This document shows, one piece after another, positions 23,843 to 36,870 of a stretch of 64,000 nt of DNA. Every line of letters begins with the position of its first letter. Position 1 is the first letter of the stretch. A program made the translations under genes and the position numbers. This stretch comes from Chamaecrista fasciculata (taxonomy: Eukaryota > Streptophyta > Magnoliopsida > Fabales > Fabaceae), in contig QANZ01051184.1 in assembly GCA_003254925.1 (NCBI GenBank), positions 44,184-108,183 of the forward strand, written 5' to 3'. The notes under the pieces are model-generated. The model ran no database searches, was not told where the DNA came from, and worked only from the letters and a program-made list of their open reading frames with translations.

Positions 23843-25801
23843 TATATATGGTTACGTACATATATGATTAGCAAAATATAAATCGCTTATATATCGACAC
23901 AGGCAACCAACAAAAAGCCTAGTCAATAAGGACTTGATAACATACACTATTATACTCCTTTATAAGACATATCATTATATCATTATATATATATATATAC
24001 TGCAATATATCATCATGACACGTGCCATAAAATTATATTTCTACACTTCATTAACAAACTTGTCCCAAAGAGTTACGCTTTTCCTCGGTGTCCTACGGAA
24101 AGAATCATAGCATGATAAATTGTAAAGAAATATTCGTATAGATATATAGTTTAAAAGTTTAACTAACTCAAAGTTCTCTAAATAACTCAATACTCACGAA
24201 ATCCCACATCACTTAATTAATTAAAGGCTGACAAGTTGAGCTGAGACAACTCTCTCCCTTGAAACATTAATATTAACTTTTAGAATATTATTTAATCTCG
24301 TTTGTTAATGGTTCAAATTAGACAAAGAAAGAACTCATCAAGATTATATAACTTGTAACTCTGGTCCCGATGAATTCAAACTTTTAACGAGAGACGATAT
24401 GCTTAAATTCATGAAACAAGAGGCCCATTTGCAAGCCTGATTTGACCTCAACCGCCGATGACTCCAACTAGGCAAAGAAGAACTCATCAAATTTAACTTG
24501 TAGATTTAATCGCATTCGGATTTAAAACGAGAGAAATATGATCATATTCAATAGTTAGAGACGAGTGATAAAACTTTACGGAAACAGTAAGGATCAAAAC
24601 AAAACAAAAAAAATATTATGGACCATAACAGAAATTAAGGTAAACATTAGAAACAAATAGATTTTTTTTTTGGTCTATAGACAAATAGATTTTTGACCTA
24701 AAAGTTTTTACGACGTTGTGACATGTGTCAGTTGTGACCCTACCTAGAGTGATCCTATGTTAATGTTAGCCATTCGAGCCCAATAAAAATGGGCCTCAAC
24801 GGTCTGATCCACAGGCCCAATATTGGTAAAGGATTCTATTATTTTATTTTCTGTTTCAAAATGTGTCGGTTTAAAATTAATAATTATAGCTCACGCTCAA
24901 AACGCTGATTAAAAAATTAAAATAATTCTTAACAATTGGTCGCAATTATAATGTGGATATGGATCAATGAAATGTTTGTTTTCAAATGTTAATGCAAACA
25001 AAAACTATATATATATATATGTATATATGCATGTATAAAACTAGGACTAATTAATAAAAAAATGTAAGCCTCGATAAATAAGAGCATGCATTAGCAGCAT
25101 TACCAGTAATATAATAAATATATAATTAGTGAACAGTCAACAATGTTTATAAATAAAATATTATATGAAAAAGTAATCTTTTTTTTTTTTTGGTTCCAAC
25201 AGTGTTTATATTTTTCTTCACAATTTTATACATTTTAAAACCTAGATAAATTTTCACTAAAATAATATTCTCTCATTACTTAAATCATTTTTTAAACATT
25301 ATTTCTTTTTCATATTATATTTCAAATTTCTTATTATATTTTTAAATTTTTATAGATATTAATAAAAGAATTTTGTATATAAAATAATCTTTAAAAAATT
25401 TATATATTCAATAATTTTGAGATTTAAAGTATTATTTATATACATAATTGAGAATATGTATCACGCATATACGTGTGCGTGTGTGTTATATATATTTATC
25501 AGTTATTCCAACTTTACAAGTACTCAGAAACGTGGGAATAATTTTATAGTCCAAGATCAGCCCTTTCGATATTATCTTTTATCTAAATTAATAGATTTTC
25601 AAAAGTTAATAAGATCTGTAGTTCAATTTTATAGGTTGTTTTAAGATCAATCTTATAATTTTTTTTCATCATATAGATGAAATAGCTATTCGAGAGAATA
25701 ATAAATTAATAGTCCAGGTTTGTTATCTTATAAGAAATTAGAAATTAAAGCACTTTTTTCACTTTGCGTGGTCAAAAAGTTCGTTTTTGTATGTCTATAA
25801 G
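23843..25801. other. AT-rich intergenic DNA
   Basis: No open frame with a recognisable product. Segments at about 24360-24560 (AACTCATCAA..., AAACGAGAGA) are similar to parts of 36180-36500 and 36880-36980, which points to an unnamed dispersed repeat. Confidence 0.4.
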
Positions 25802-26412
25802 TAGGGCTGTTCAAATCCAATCTAATCTAAACTCAACCGATCAATCTAATTAAAACTGATCAAAATCGACCAAAACCAATCATCTGATTGATTGAATTGG
25901 ATTAAAATGGATGAAAACTGATTAGTTCGATTCGGTTTGTTTTGAAAACCAAAAACCGACCGAACCATATTAATAATTTAATTAAATATTATTTATATTA
26001 TATTAAATATAAAACATTCCTATCTCTAAACTTAATTTCTTCATTTCTTTATTTTCTCTTATTTAGTCGTCTATCACACTTAAACTTAGTCATCACTTTT
26101 TATTTTACAATTCATAGTTTTACACTTCATCATCACTTCATCTTCAACCTTCACCCTTCATCACAATTTACAGTTTCTAATCTTTTCTTATATTTTCTAG
26201 ATTTTTATATATATTGTATTTTTAAAATTTTAATGAATATAACGAAAACCGATTAATCGATCCAATCCAAACCGATTAAAGTCGATTTGTATTGGTTCGG
26301 TTGACCTAAAATGACTAGATTGATTGGATGGCTTTAGTTGTCATCCAATTTGTTCGGTTCAGTTGAAAAAAAAATATCAAAACCGATCCAAACCGAAGTT
26401 TGAACACCCCTA
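25802..26412. mobile_element. hAT-like non-autonomous element
   Basis: The ends TAGGGCTGTTCAAA and the complement of TAGGGGTGTTCAAA form terminal inverted repeats. 8-mers TCTATAAG (25794-25801) and TCTACAAG (26413-26420) flank it with one mismatch, and hAT transposases make 8-bp duplications. The subterminal regions are dense in AACCGA/TCGGTT motifs, as hAT ends often are. The middle shows no transposase frame. Confidence 0.65.
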
Positions 26413-27330
26413 TCTACAAGCAACTCCACATATTGGTGGTTCCGTACATAATGCAGCATCTCATCACATCAAAATTATGGTTTTTTAATTAAAAAATACA
26501 GTTTATTCTTTAAAAAATATAATTTATTAGGCATAAACAAGTTACTAATTTGAACATAATTAAATATTGTTCAAATATTTATTTTCATCCTCAAATTATG
26601 GAATGAGTTTTATTTTGATTTTGAAATTATTTTTTGTTGTGTTTTAATACTAATTAAACTTGATCTCACATAATTTGTTCTATTTTAAGTTTTAAAATGT
26701 GATTTCGTCTAATTTTTATTATGTTATTTTCAACTTGAACAATTAAGATAAATTATTTCTCCTTCATATGTGTCATAATAAGTGATGATTCGACAAATAT
26801 AAAAAAATGAACTTTTACTCGTTAATTTAAAAGAAAAATTAGTTACAAATTTATCTCTAATAACTTGTATTTAAGAATGAGTTTTTTCTTTATCTCTTTA
26901 TTAATTTACTTATCTAGACATATGAGATAGAAATGTTTTGTATCAATTGTTCAAGTTTTAATAAGGAAAGAAATCAAATGAAATCATATTTTACGGATCA
27001 AAATAAAAATAAATATGAAATGTTAAATATTAAAACTGAAGCAAGAAAATAATTTAAAAATCATAATAAAATTTTAATCTTAAATATTCTCCTAAGTCAA
27101 ATCAGCTCGCGTGCTTGAGATTTGAGAATATCATAATAGTTAAGGATCAAATAAACAATACAAATGAGGATTATTTTTTCTTCTTCTTTATTTTTGATTT
27201 ATTCATTAATTTTGTATGGCGTTTCCAGCTATATATACATATATACATGTCGATAAAAGTCACATCGATCTCTTTCAATTTATTTATCTTAAAAAGTAGC
27301 AAAAGTGATTGGTCTAGCTATTTGATCCTC

Positions 27331-27361
<31 letters not shown>

Positions 27362-28141
27362 TATGGTCATTGTATTTCAAAATTCTATTTTTTGTTTAGT
27401 TAATTGTTTTACATATCCATTCGACCTATTAAATAGGTAGGCTCGTTATTTTATCTAAGAAAGGTAATCTATGAAAGAATGACACTTCAATTTGAGGGTG
27501 TGTCGCTGTGTCAGACATGTGTCAGTGTCCGACACCCATACGACATCCACACGATACAAATTCATAAATTATAAAATATAAATCAATTTTTTGTGACTTT
27601 AGTATGACGACAAGAGAAAATAATAATACATCTGACATATATTATGAATAAAAATTGTATTTTTNTGTAAAAAAAAAAAAAAGAAGAAAAGAGATCTTTC
27701 ATCAGTCTAGAAACTCAGATTTCAATTAAAGGCCTGTTTAGCTAATGGCCCAAATCCCAAAAAAAGGCTGACAAAAAACTCATCTTCAGCTTAATTGAAA
27801 AAAGGCACCAATCTTCAGTTAAAATTTTGGATGGAACAATTTAGGCCTCTTAACCAAAATGTATTTCCGTTTACGGTCCAACATAACTAATGTGTCCTGG
27901 CAAAAAAAATTCTAATAATGAAAACAAATGTGTCCAAACTTTAAAGTAACTTCTTTAAGGATTATTATGGCAAAATAAAAAAATTGAGGGTCAATGATCC
28001 AACGACTCAATCCATGTGTTACAAGTACAACTTGCAAATTTTCAATCATCATTTTTAATAATTTTTATTGACACACTAATATATGAGGATAAAGTTGCAT
28101 TCAAAATGAAGATTCCAAAGCCCGAATCTCTTCTTTTCACA
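26413..28141. other. AT-rich intergenic DNA with an N
   Basis: Contains an AT tract (27331-27356), a GTGTCAGTGTCCGACACC palindromic stretch near 27515-27535 that resembles transposon subterminal sequence, and an N at 27665 followed by an A run. No gene is supported. Confidence 0.4.
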
Positions 28142-28142
28142 N

Positions 28143-28292
28143 GTCGTCCAGGTTTAAAACTATATAGTCTATGAAATTAAAAATAAGAAAATTTACTATT
28201 TGGTCTCTCTTTCTTTACTAAGTTAACAATTTAGTCCCTTATTTATTTTATATACATATTTGCGTGCCCGTTAAGGCACGCAAAGCCCCTAG
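28143..28292 (+). mobile_element. Helitron 3' end adjoining an N
   Basis: It shares its whole length with the copy ending at 900 (TTTAAAACTATA ... TTTACTATTTGGTCTCTC ... AACAATTTAGTCCC). It ends with the hairpin GCGTGCC/GGCACGC, AAAGCCC and CTAG, then T at 28293. The left side is cut by the N at 28142. Confidence 0.7.
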
Positions 28293-28749
28293 TATATATA
28301 TATATATATAAGCACTTAAGCATCTTTTTTACAATTGTTAATTATGATTACAATTATTAATTTGTTAAACATGCTTGGTCACTTTAAGCTTATAGTTAAT
28401 TAATTTATATAATTTCAGAGGAACCATGCAAAAAAGATATTTATATTATATATATACACTAGAAATGGTATGTAAAGTTAAAAACATTATATAAACATTT
28501 AACTATATATGTAATATCCCACACACACATACGGACACGCCAATATGCATGTAACGTTTGAATTGATTTAAAGTTGAAGATTATATTAAATTTTTATATT
28601 GATAAAAGAGTAAGTTTGGGACCCATTTGAGAAANAAAATTTGAATTGATTTTTATATTGATAAAAGAGTAAATTTGGGACCAATTTGAGAAATTATAAA
28701 AATATATAAGACTCATCTAAAATAAATAAAATATTTAGGACCAATTTGA
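28293..28749. other. AT-rich DNA with a duplicated block across an N
   Basis: A block of about 55 bp (TTTTTATATTGATAAAAGAGTAA... GGGACC.ATTTGAGAAA) occurs on both sides of the N at 28635. This could be a true tandem repeat or a scaffolding join of overlapping contig ends. Confidence 0.45.
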
Positions 28750-29037
28750 AATTACCTCATATGGGGAGAGTGAGTGGGGAGGGAGAGTGGTGGCATTTTT
28801 TAATTTTTAATTGTTTTTTGCATTTTTTTAATTCATTTATTTTTTAAAAGAAGTGGGGAGAGAGAGTGGTAATTTTATTTTTCTTTTTTAATTTTTTAAT
28901 TCACTATTTTTGACCAACCATAAGGGGTGGAGCCATATAATATAGTATAGATATAGATATATATATATANTTTTAATTTTTTAATTCACTATTTTTGACC
29001 AACCATAAAGGGGTTTAGCTATATAATATAGTATAGA
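28750..29037 (-). mobile_element. Two Helitron 5' ends on the minus strand, separated by an N
   Basis: On the minus strand TCTATACTATATTATATGG followed by TTGGTCAAAAATAGTGAATT begins at 28951, and a second copy begins at 29037 (TCTATACTATATTATATAG). Both are preceded by A. The N at 28970 lies between them. The same terminus occurs on the plus strand at 31537. Confidence 0.6.
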
Positions 29038-29112
29038 TATATAAGTATTTTTTATTAGTGATAATTCTATTTGAGGTACTATTCAATATTAAATATGAGT
29101 ACATTTTTTTAA

Positions 29113-29745
29113 GGCTAAAGTGCACTTTTAGTCTCATAATTTTGGTAAAGGTCTCAATTTGGTCTCATTACTTTTTTTGTTGCAATTTTGGTCCCATAGC
29201 TTTTTTTGCTGCAATTTTTTAGGTAATGTTATAGGTTTCCCCCACCTATCCGTGTAACGGTCTAAGCGAATACTAATCTCATTCGGGCTACAGAGACGAA
29301 ACGGTCGTGCCCTCCCAACAATGTTGACTCTAGGGATTGAACCTGAGTCATCTCACCTAGGATGTAGCTCGTCAACCACTACACCAAACACTTGTTGGTT
29401 TTTTGTTGCAATTTTGGTCTCATATAACTTCTGAAAACATCCACTGTTGGTCCCAAACTGATCTCCATGCATTTTCTATCATTAAAGATGACTAACATAC
29501 TGAGTTGAATGATGACGTGGAAAATATGAGTGAAGTGGATTTAACGGCAGATAATGGATAGAAATCAGTTTGAGACCAACGGTGAAATGTTTTCAAAAGT
29601 TATGGGACCAAAATTGCAACAAAAAAAGTTACGGGACCAAATTGAGAGCTTTGCTAAAGCTATGGACCAAACTTGCAACAAAAAAAGTTATAGGACCAAA
29701 TTGAGACCTTTGCCAAAGTTATGGGACCAAAAGTGCACTTTAACC
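29113..29745. mobile_element. Foldback MITE (GGYTAAAGTGCAC family), split by a SINE
   Basis: The ends GGCTAAAGTGCAC and GTGCACTTTAACC are inverted. The arms carry alternating TTTTGGTCC and TTGCAACAAAAAAAGTTA blocks. The flanks share TTTTTTAA (8 bases) next to both ends. A SINE at 29219-29398 interrupts the left arm. The clean relative at 44830 has a perfect 9-bp duplication, which places the family in the Mutator superfamily. Confidence 0.7.
29219..29398 (-). mobile_element. tRNA-derived SINE, family 1, with target duplication
   Basis: On the minus strand the element opens with CCAACAAGTGTT, then box A TGGTGTAGTGG (29376-29386) and box B GGTTCAATCCC (29333-29343), the internal RNA polymerase III promoter of a tRNA-derived SINE. 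It ends in GGGGGAAACCTATAACATT. Flanking 17-mers TTTTTTGCTGCAATTTT (29202-29218) and TTTTTTGTTGCAATTTT (29399-29415) differ at one base. It inserted into the arm of a MITE, so it is younger than that MITE. Confidence 0.75.
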
Positions 29746-31059
29746 TTTTTTAAATAAAGATTTAAATCTGAATTTACTATATTGTAAGAAACTAATTTCT
29801 TTGGTTAGATTTAACTTTCATTGATTAACTTGCATGTATATTTTAAATTTTTAACTAATTTACTTTTTGATCTATAATAATATTAATAAAGGAAAAAAGT
29901 CAACACCTATATATGCATGAAATCTGAAATTAGAGAATTCAATAGAAGACATTTCTTACATGCATGGTTTATATATATGACCATAATAAATTAGCGCAAA
30001 ATTAAATTTCAAACTTTACTCGTCAACAGATAAGAAAGATCAAGATTATTCAAGACATCATTGTAATAAAGGCGTTGAAGATTAAGTAATCAGTTATGTC
30101 ACATAAATATATATTAACCAATTATTAAACAACGAGGTTGGTACATGGTTGAATTAATAAAGAGAAAAAAAATTAAAATCCAACTCATCACTAGATCGAG
30201 TGGTGGATATTACACGAAAGACGAAACCTATCAACATATCCACAAATCATTGGCCTTGCCTTTAGTGTCACGTTAGTTCAATGTATAACAAAACCAAAGC
30301 ATGCATTTTTGAGTGGTGAGGTCAAACTATGATCCTACGTGGCCTTCAACTTTTGTCACCATTTAGGAAGTACATACATGTCTTCTTTGTAAGGGGGAAT
30401 ACAAGATTTTTTTTTCCCCTAGATTAAAAAAATATTTATACAATTAGATTAATTTTTTATCAATCGACATAAATAGACTATTTTTACTATAACAATTTAA
30501 AGAAATAAAAAAACCATCATCCTGTATGATATTTTTTCATGACTTGATCCCTAAGCTGATGTTTGAGTGTGCATGGGCTAAATTGTACAAAATTAAGGTA
30601 TGAATTGAATTGAGTATATCTTTTTTTACAGACTGAAATCCATAAATTTATTTGAAGGATTCATATCCGGGAGTGACATTTTGCTCATCCCAAGGAGTGA
30701 TATATAAATAAAGAAAAAACGAACCCCAACAATAATAATGTAGAGATTGCTCTATTATTGAAGCTGTTGGATAAGGAAGAAGATGTACTTTAGCAGTTTA
30801 CGTGGTCCAAGTCATGCTTTCATGTTCACATGCAGAAACGTTTTAGTGGAAAAAATCGCAGGGATATGATCAATAACGTTGTACATATAATTATAGTTTA
30901 TAAATATTCCCCGCAAGTTTTATTCACTTTGTCTCATCACTATATGGGGATGATCGATCAAGAAATATGGCGTCGGTGCCTAATTAAATGTATGTGATCT
31001 TCAAGTATATTTTATTTAAATGGTAACTATGAAAAGATATCAACTAACTATAATATATA
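29746..31059. other. AT-rich intergenic DNA
   Basis: No frame above background, no inverted termini and no RNA gene recognised. Confidence 0.4.
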
Positions 31060-31401
31060 TCTTATATTATATGGTTTCACCTTTTTATGGTCGGTCAAAA
31101 TTATTGAATTAAAAAATTCAAAAAGAAAAAGAAATCACACACTTTCCTCTATCTCACGTTTTTTTAAGTCTCACCCCATATACAAGTTACTTTTGATTTT
31201 CATTAATATTTTAAGCTTCATAAAAAAGGGTAAATCACACTTTGATACCCTATAGTTTGGTCATATTTCACTTTAGTACTTGGTGGTTTAAAAAGTGACA
31301 CTTTGGTACCATGTGATATTCTCTCTTAACAAATTATTTTTAAATAATTTTATATTTTACATACATATTTGCGTGCCCGATAGGACACGCAAAGCCTCTA
31401 G
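31060..31401 (+). mobile_element. Non-autonomous Helitron, both ends visible
   Basis: It begins A|TCTTATATTATATGGTTTCACC, close to the family 5' end. It ends with hairpin GCGTGCCC/GGACACGC, AAAGCCT and CTAG at 31401 followed by T. The length is 342 bp. It carries a left half of the GGGTAAAT MITE (from 31228 to about 31332) as cargo or as a truncated insertion. There is no helicase coding sequence. Confidence 0.65.
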
Positions 31402-32276
31402 TGTATNCCTCCATAATTCGGCCCCTACTCACAAGGTGATATCTTTAATATTATTTTAGGTGAAAACTGAAAACCGAAGATATCTATTATCTATTATCTA
31501 TCTATCTATATTATANGGAATAGCATCATATATATATCTATACTATATTATATGGCTCCACTCTTTATGGTTGGTCAAAAATAGTGAATTAAAAAATTAA
31601 AAAAGAAAACAAAAATCACTCACTCTCTCCCACTCACTCTTCTCACTTCTTTAAAAAAATAAATGAAATAAAAAAAATGCAAAAAACAATTAAAAATTAA
31701 AAATGCCACCACTCTCTCCCCACTCACTCTCCCCANTTAATTTGTTACTCTTGTATATCTTATTGTATTTATTAGTTACTGAATTTAGATAATAATTTAT
31801 TATATATAAAGACTAGTTAGTTTGAACTTTGCATAAAGTTGGATGATATTTTCCCAAAATTAGTTGGATTGGACTTTGGTGTAATTCGATTATAGTTTGT
31901 CAAGACTAATTATAAGTTTTTATATAGTTCAATGATATTTTGTTTACAATAATATTGGTAAAAATATTTTGTTTAAGTTAATATATATGGAATTTTATGA
32001 GATTAGAATGATTTTATATTTACTTCATATTGATACTTTTTTGTTGTCATATTTGAAGAAATACTCACTGCGGATATACTGATAATTTTTTGCGGTAATT
32101 ATCAGTTGTGTGAGTTAGACTAGTTGTTACCAATAATTACCGCAAAAATTATTAATTTTTAAGGTGGTGCCACTAATAATATTAATCATTAGTGACGACA
32201 TTTAATCATTTATAATTTTGATGTGAACAAAAGTAAAATTTTTGTGTGACACATATCATATCATCTTATTTATATT
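31402..32276. other. Helitron 5' fragment and AT-rich DNA between assembly Ns
   Basis: A Helitron 5' end (A|TCTATACTATATTATATGG, TTGGTCAAAAATAGTGAATT) starts at 31537 and is cut by the N at 31736. Ns are also at 31407 and 31516. Near 32055-32190 there is CACTGC...GGTAATTATCAG and CCAATAATTACCGC, an inverted pair that may belong to a CACTA-type subterminal region. Confidence 0.5.
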
Positions 32277-32653
32277 GGCAAAAGTATTAATTTCGTCCTC
32301 AAACTTTACATCAAGTGTCAATTTTGTCCTTAATTTTTTTTTGCAGTCAATTTCGTCCCCAATATTTCACATTTCAATCAATTTTATCCTTTGCTCTTAT
32401 TTTACTTAAATATTAATGACAAAATTTATGTGGCTAATGATATGTAATATAAAATTAATAGAAAAAGGAACTCAAACCCTAACTCAGATTGAGAAACATG
32501 ATATAGTTTGTCGTTAATTTATTGAAAGAAATTAGTCAAAGAATAAAATTGACTAAAATGTAAAGCATTAGGGACGAAATTGATAAAAGAAATTATTGAA
32601 AACAAAATTGATAATTAATATAAACATTGGAACAAAATTAATGCTTTTGCATA
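32277..32653. mobile_element. Foldback MITE (CAAAAGTA/AATTTCGTCC family), copy 2
   Basis: GGCAAAAGTATTAATTTCGTCC at the left faces AAATTAATGCTTTTGC at the right. The arms carry GTCAATTT(T/C)GTCC blocks. Flanks with ATTTATAT on both sides suggest an 8-9 bp duplication, but the edges are blurred. Confidence 0.55.
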
Positions 32654-34778
32654 TTTATATCTTACTTTGTGCCAAAAAGTAAAGTCTATATATATATATA
32701 TATGAATTTATACTATCATTACTTAACGATCAGTTTAAAATTAAAGAAATCAGTCATGCATGGCACGAGTTCACCGCAAATTAAAATTAAAAGAAACATT
32801 CTCATAATCCACCTGGAAAACTACCAATTAATTTTAGTGAAACAATCTGGCCAAAAAAAAAAATTAGTGAAACAATCAACATAAACATATATTAATCTAA
32901 TTTTTTTGAAAGATATATGAAGGGGAAAATTTGAGATAATTTATGTATATATTTCTTCTGTGAGGGTTCTTAATAGTAAAATGACACTTGGGCCTTTTAT
33001 CTCCCATGATTGGCCACATCTATTATGCAAAAAAGAATCAGTTGTTATAAATAATAATGTTTGTAAATATCTACAATTGACTTTTGATATTCTCCATGTA
33101 TAGAAGTTAGAGTTTTTTCTGTAGTTTCCCGTGTACATCAATATGATCTTATCCCTTCATTATGTACATTAAGTTGGTACATCTCCCTTATAGATCCTTT
33201 AGCCTATAAATAGAGGTTTTAGGTGTTGATGTAAAGTTGATGAGATGAGTTGAATGATAAGAATCACTCTCCCCCTCTTACTTTTCTCTATTCTTTGAGT
33301 ATTCATATTTGTTATATTTTATAACATTAATCACTTATTTTATTTTTATTGATAAACCTTGCAATAAAGATATAAAACTTTTACTAATTAAATATGATTT
33401 CATGTGGAATTGCTAATGTGTTTAATCATACATGAAGAAGCATTTATAATAGTTGTTTTCAAGAAGTATAAGCAACTAATTAAATGCAACTGTTGTATTA
33501 GTTATCATATGGAAGTTGTCATCCTTCAATTCTTGGCCAGCTTGTTTTGACATCTTCAAAATATATATATATATATATATACACATATACGCGGGCTTAT
33601 TATCAAATAGATGTTCTAAATTAATATGCTTTGAGCCATTGCTTATCTCTCTAAATGTCTATGTTAATTGTTATTTAATCATTAATTTGGATAAAGATTA
33701 TTGAATGACATTGGATAATAGATGAAGTTTCAGGTAATGTAGTGCCCAATAATTACAATTTGGATTCTTTATAGTATTTTAAGCGTATAATGCTGAGAGA
33801 TAAATGAATAAGGTAGAGAAAGAAAGTGTAGATCCACTTTCTCTCTCAACACTACACTTATAGTGCACTATAGAAAATTTAAATTGCAACGCTTATGAAT
33901 ATTTCACATAACTTGACAGACAACTTTTAAAGTTACGTGGTTAAGATTTTTAATTTTTTCTATTGTCAAATTATTTTTAATAATTATATATACCTATTCA
34001 ACAATTAGAGAATCTTGTACACGTGAATGCAAAATTAATTAGAATCATAATATTTCCTTATTCTGAAAATGGTATTTATTATTTGATAAAAAATTTTTTA
34101 CACAACATATATTCTTTTTAAAATAATAAAATGAACTAAGTGTTTATTATCATATTAATTTTCTTTTGTGAAATCTAACTTGAAATCAATCAAATTTATC
34201 ATATAATTGAGACTAATTAATTTATTATGTCTAGCTCATTCAGTCATTGTATTCAAAAAGTTAACTTTATTGACAAAAATAAACTAAACAAAAAATTAAA
34301 AGTATATATACACGTTAATTATAATAATTTATTTATATTGATATTAAAAATTATTTTGAAAAATATATAAACAAAGTTAGGGTTATTTGACCATTCACCT
34401 CCTATTCTATTTCTAGTGAATGAGTTGGGTAACCGTCCTTTGTTTATAAACCAGACAAGTTGCGCATCATGAAAAGAGGACCAGCTAGCTTATAAACCAA
34501 TAAAGAAATTTGTTTTAAGGGTGTAGGGATAATAAGGAATATAATATTAGTAAAATTAATTATTTATATATTATATTAAGAATCTAATTAATTAAATAAA
34601 TCTTTAGGTTTTGCCTAATTGGGAAGACAAGTGTAACTAGTAATACAATTCAGGCCAAAAAATAAAATAAAAAACTAGTAATACAATAATTTAGCAGACT
34701 TTTAGGTTCATCCATCTCTTTTGACCATATATGTATATATTAAAAAATACAACTTATATATATATATATATATATATT
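32654..34778. other. AT-rich intergenic DNA
   Basis: AT tracts at about 32690-32703 and 33560-33581. Short frames here have no recognisable product. I see no gene. Confidence 0.4.
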
Positions 34779-34956
34779 GGGTTAAACTATGGGTTTCCAA
34801 CCATCATCGGTGTAACGATTTAAGCGAAGGCCAATTCTATTCGGGGCTTTTGAGAAGATATGGTTGGACCCTCCCAACAATATCAACTTTAGGGATCGAA
34901 CTCGGATTCTCTTCTTAAAGTGTAATTCGCCAACCACTAAACCAAATACTTGTTGT
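34779..34956 (-). mobile_element. tRNA-derived SINE, family 1
   Basis: On the minus strand: AACAAGTATTTGG, then a TGGTTTAGTGG box A (near 34935), a GGTTCGATCCC-like box B (GAGTTCGATCCC, near 34897), a GGGAGGGTCC body and a TTGGAAACCCATAG end. An AT dinucleotide tract lies directly on its 3' side. Confidence 0.6.
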
Positions 34957-36571
34957 TATAACTTATTAATATTTACCTTTGATAATTGCAAGAGTTATTA
35001 TTAGGCTGGTCAATAAGCAAGAAAAAACAGGAATTTGGCAGCAAAATAATTAATAATATTTTGACTTTTTTAAGGGTTGAGGTGAGATTTAATTTCGTTA
35101 TTTATATTTCAACTTATACAACCGTCAAAGACTGATCACAGTGTTCAAGCGAGAGTTTAATGTGCGTAGAATTTGATTTTGTAGTGCAGGTAGAAAAAAC
35201 GTGTTATAAATGTTATAAATATATATAGCATCATGCCCTAAAATTATCTTCTATTTACAATATAAGTTTGGGATGCGTCTTCAATGTATTAAATTGATTT
35301 TTGAGGTTTTCAAGTGTAATTTTCTAAAGATAAATTTTTGGACTAATGATGATGATGCTTGCATACAAGAGACTTCTATATTTCATAAATGCAATTAGGC
35401 TGTATTTTGAATCAATAATATTTTGAAAATATACCTTTTGGTAACGGTTATAAAATTGTCACAGAAACAACAAATCCTTTGATTTTGCCACGAGAAAAGG
35501 AGGTTTCCAATGGCCGCTATGCATGGTTGCTACTAAATGGATTTATTTTTTTTTACAAAATTTAGTTATCTCTAAAACTAAATATGCTTTGAGGGCAAAT
35601 TATTGTCGCCACTGAAGGTAAACTAAATATATTATTGATAAACAAAATACAATTTTCTTAGCCAACTAAATACATTTTATATCTGTTGTGGCAAACAATG
35701 TCATTAGTCATTACTGAAAGCATACTTTCAATGACAAGGCATAAAATTATCACTAATAATTTCGTTGACAGATCTTTCAACTACAACTCAGTGACAGTTT
35801 TGAAGTGGCCACAAAACGTTTTAGGCAAATTGATTTTCCACTTTTACTCTTTAAGTGGCGACAAGTCAATTATTTTGTAGTGCACATTTTACTTACATAA
35901 TATTCTTTAAAATAATCGAATTCTCTATTTCAAACGTCAAATACGTACCAAAATGAACTAAATCCTTCATAGTTATATATCTAACAAGTGAGTTCAGTAT
36001 TAATTGAAATTGAAAGTTAAAATTATGATTTATGCTAAAATAATTGGCGAAATTGAAGTGCAATTTCGGTATTTTACTTTTTGGGTAGTTTGTAAGCCAG
36101 CCCTTTAATTTTTTTTGGTTGCAATAATCTTGGTTCTCTAAAAGTTTCTTAAAATACTCATTTGTTAATCCTAACAATTAAATATGGTCATATTTCTCTG
36201 GTTTCAAGTTCGAATGCAATGAGTCCCCAGCTACATCCATGTTGCTTTTGATGAGTCATTTCTTTTTTCAGTTGGGGTCGTCAACAAATTAGGTCAAATA
36301 GGACTCTAAAAGTGGACCACTTGTCTTATAGTCAAACAAATAAAGTTGATCATATCTCTCTTGTTTCAAATCTAATTATGATGAGTTCGAAACTATGAAT
36401 TACTTTTGGCAAGTTCTTTTTCTGCCTAGTTGGGATCATCAAATGAGGTCAAATCAAGCTCGAAAGTGAATTTCATATTTTTTTGAATACTATAGCTATA
36501 ATGCACTATAGAGGATCCAAATTGGTTCCAAAACCACTTTTGGGTCTGGTTTGACCTCATTTGTTGACAAT
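34957..36571. other. AT-rich intergenic DNA with a possible CACTA end
   Basis: On the minus strand the sequence from 35882 leftward starts CACTACAAAATAATTGACTTG, the typical terminus of CACTA transposons. A matching left terminus was not found. From 36190 to 36540 there are repeated blocks about TTGACCTC and AATTACTTTTGGCAAG that recur elsewhere in the window. No host gene is supported. Confidence 0.4.
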
Positions 36572-36870
36572 CTCAACAACAACAACCAAAGCATTTTCCC
36601 ACTAGGTGGGGTCGGCTATATGGATCAACTGATGCCAACGTGTTCTATCCTTGCACATGCCAACTAGAAGGTTATTGATATCTAGATTTTTTCGGATAAT
36701 TTCTTGGATAGTTTTCTTTGGTCTTCCCCTTCCCCGGATTATCAGATTTTCTACCATTTGATCAACTCTGCGTACCGGGACCTCTGAAAGTCTTCTTTGC
36801 ACATGTCCAAACCACCTAAGGCGTGTTTCAACTAATTTATCAATGATAGGTGTCACACCAACCTTAACTA
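36572..36870 (-). mobile_element. 3' end of an RTE-type LINE
   Basis: A minus-strand frame reads PIIDKLVETRLRWFGHVQRR...VRRVDQM...GRGRPKKTIQEII...DRTRWHQLIHIADPT and then stops. This is the well-known C-terminus of plant RTE-clade reverse transcriptases. It is followed by a short 3' region (ATATAGCCGACCCCACC) and ends in TTGTTGTTGTTG rather than poly-A, as RTE elements do. The 5' part is missing from about 36870. It is a dead fragment. Confidence 0.8.
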
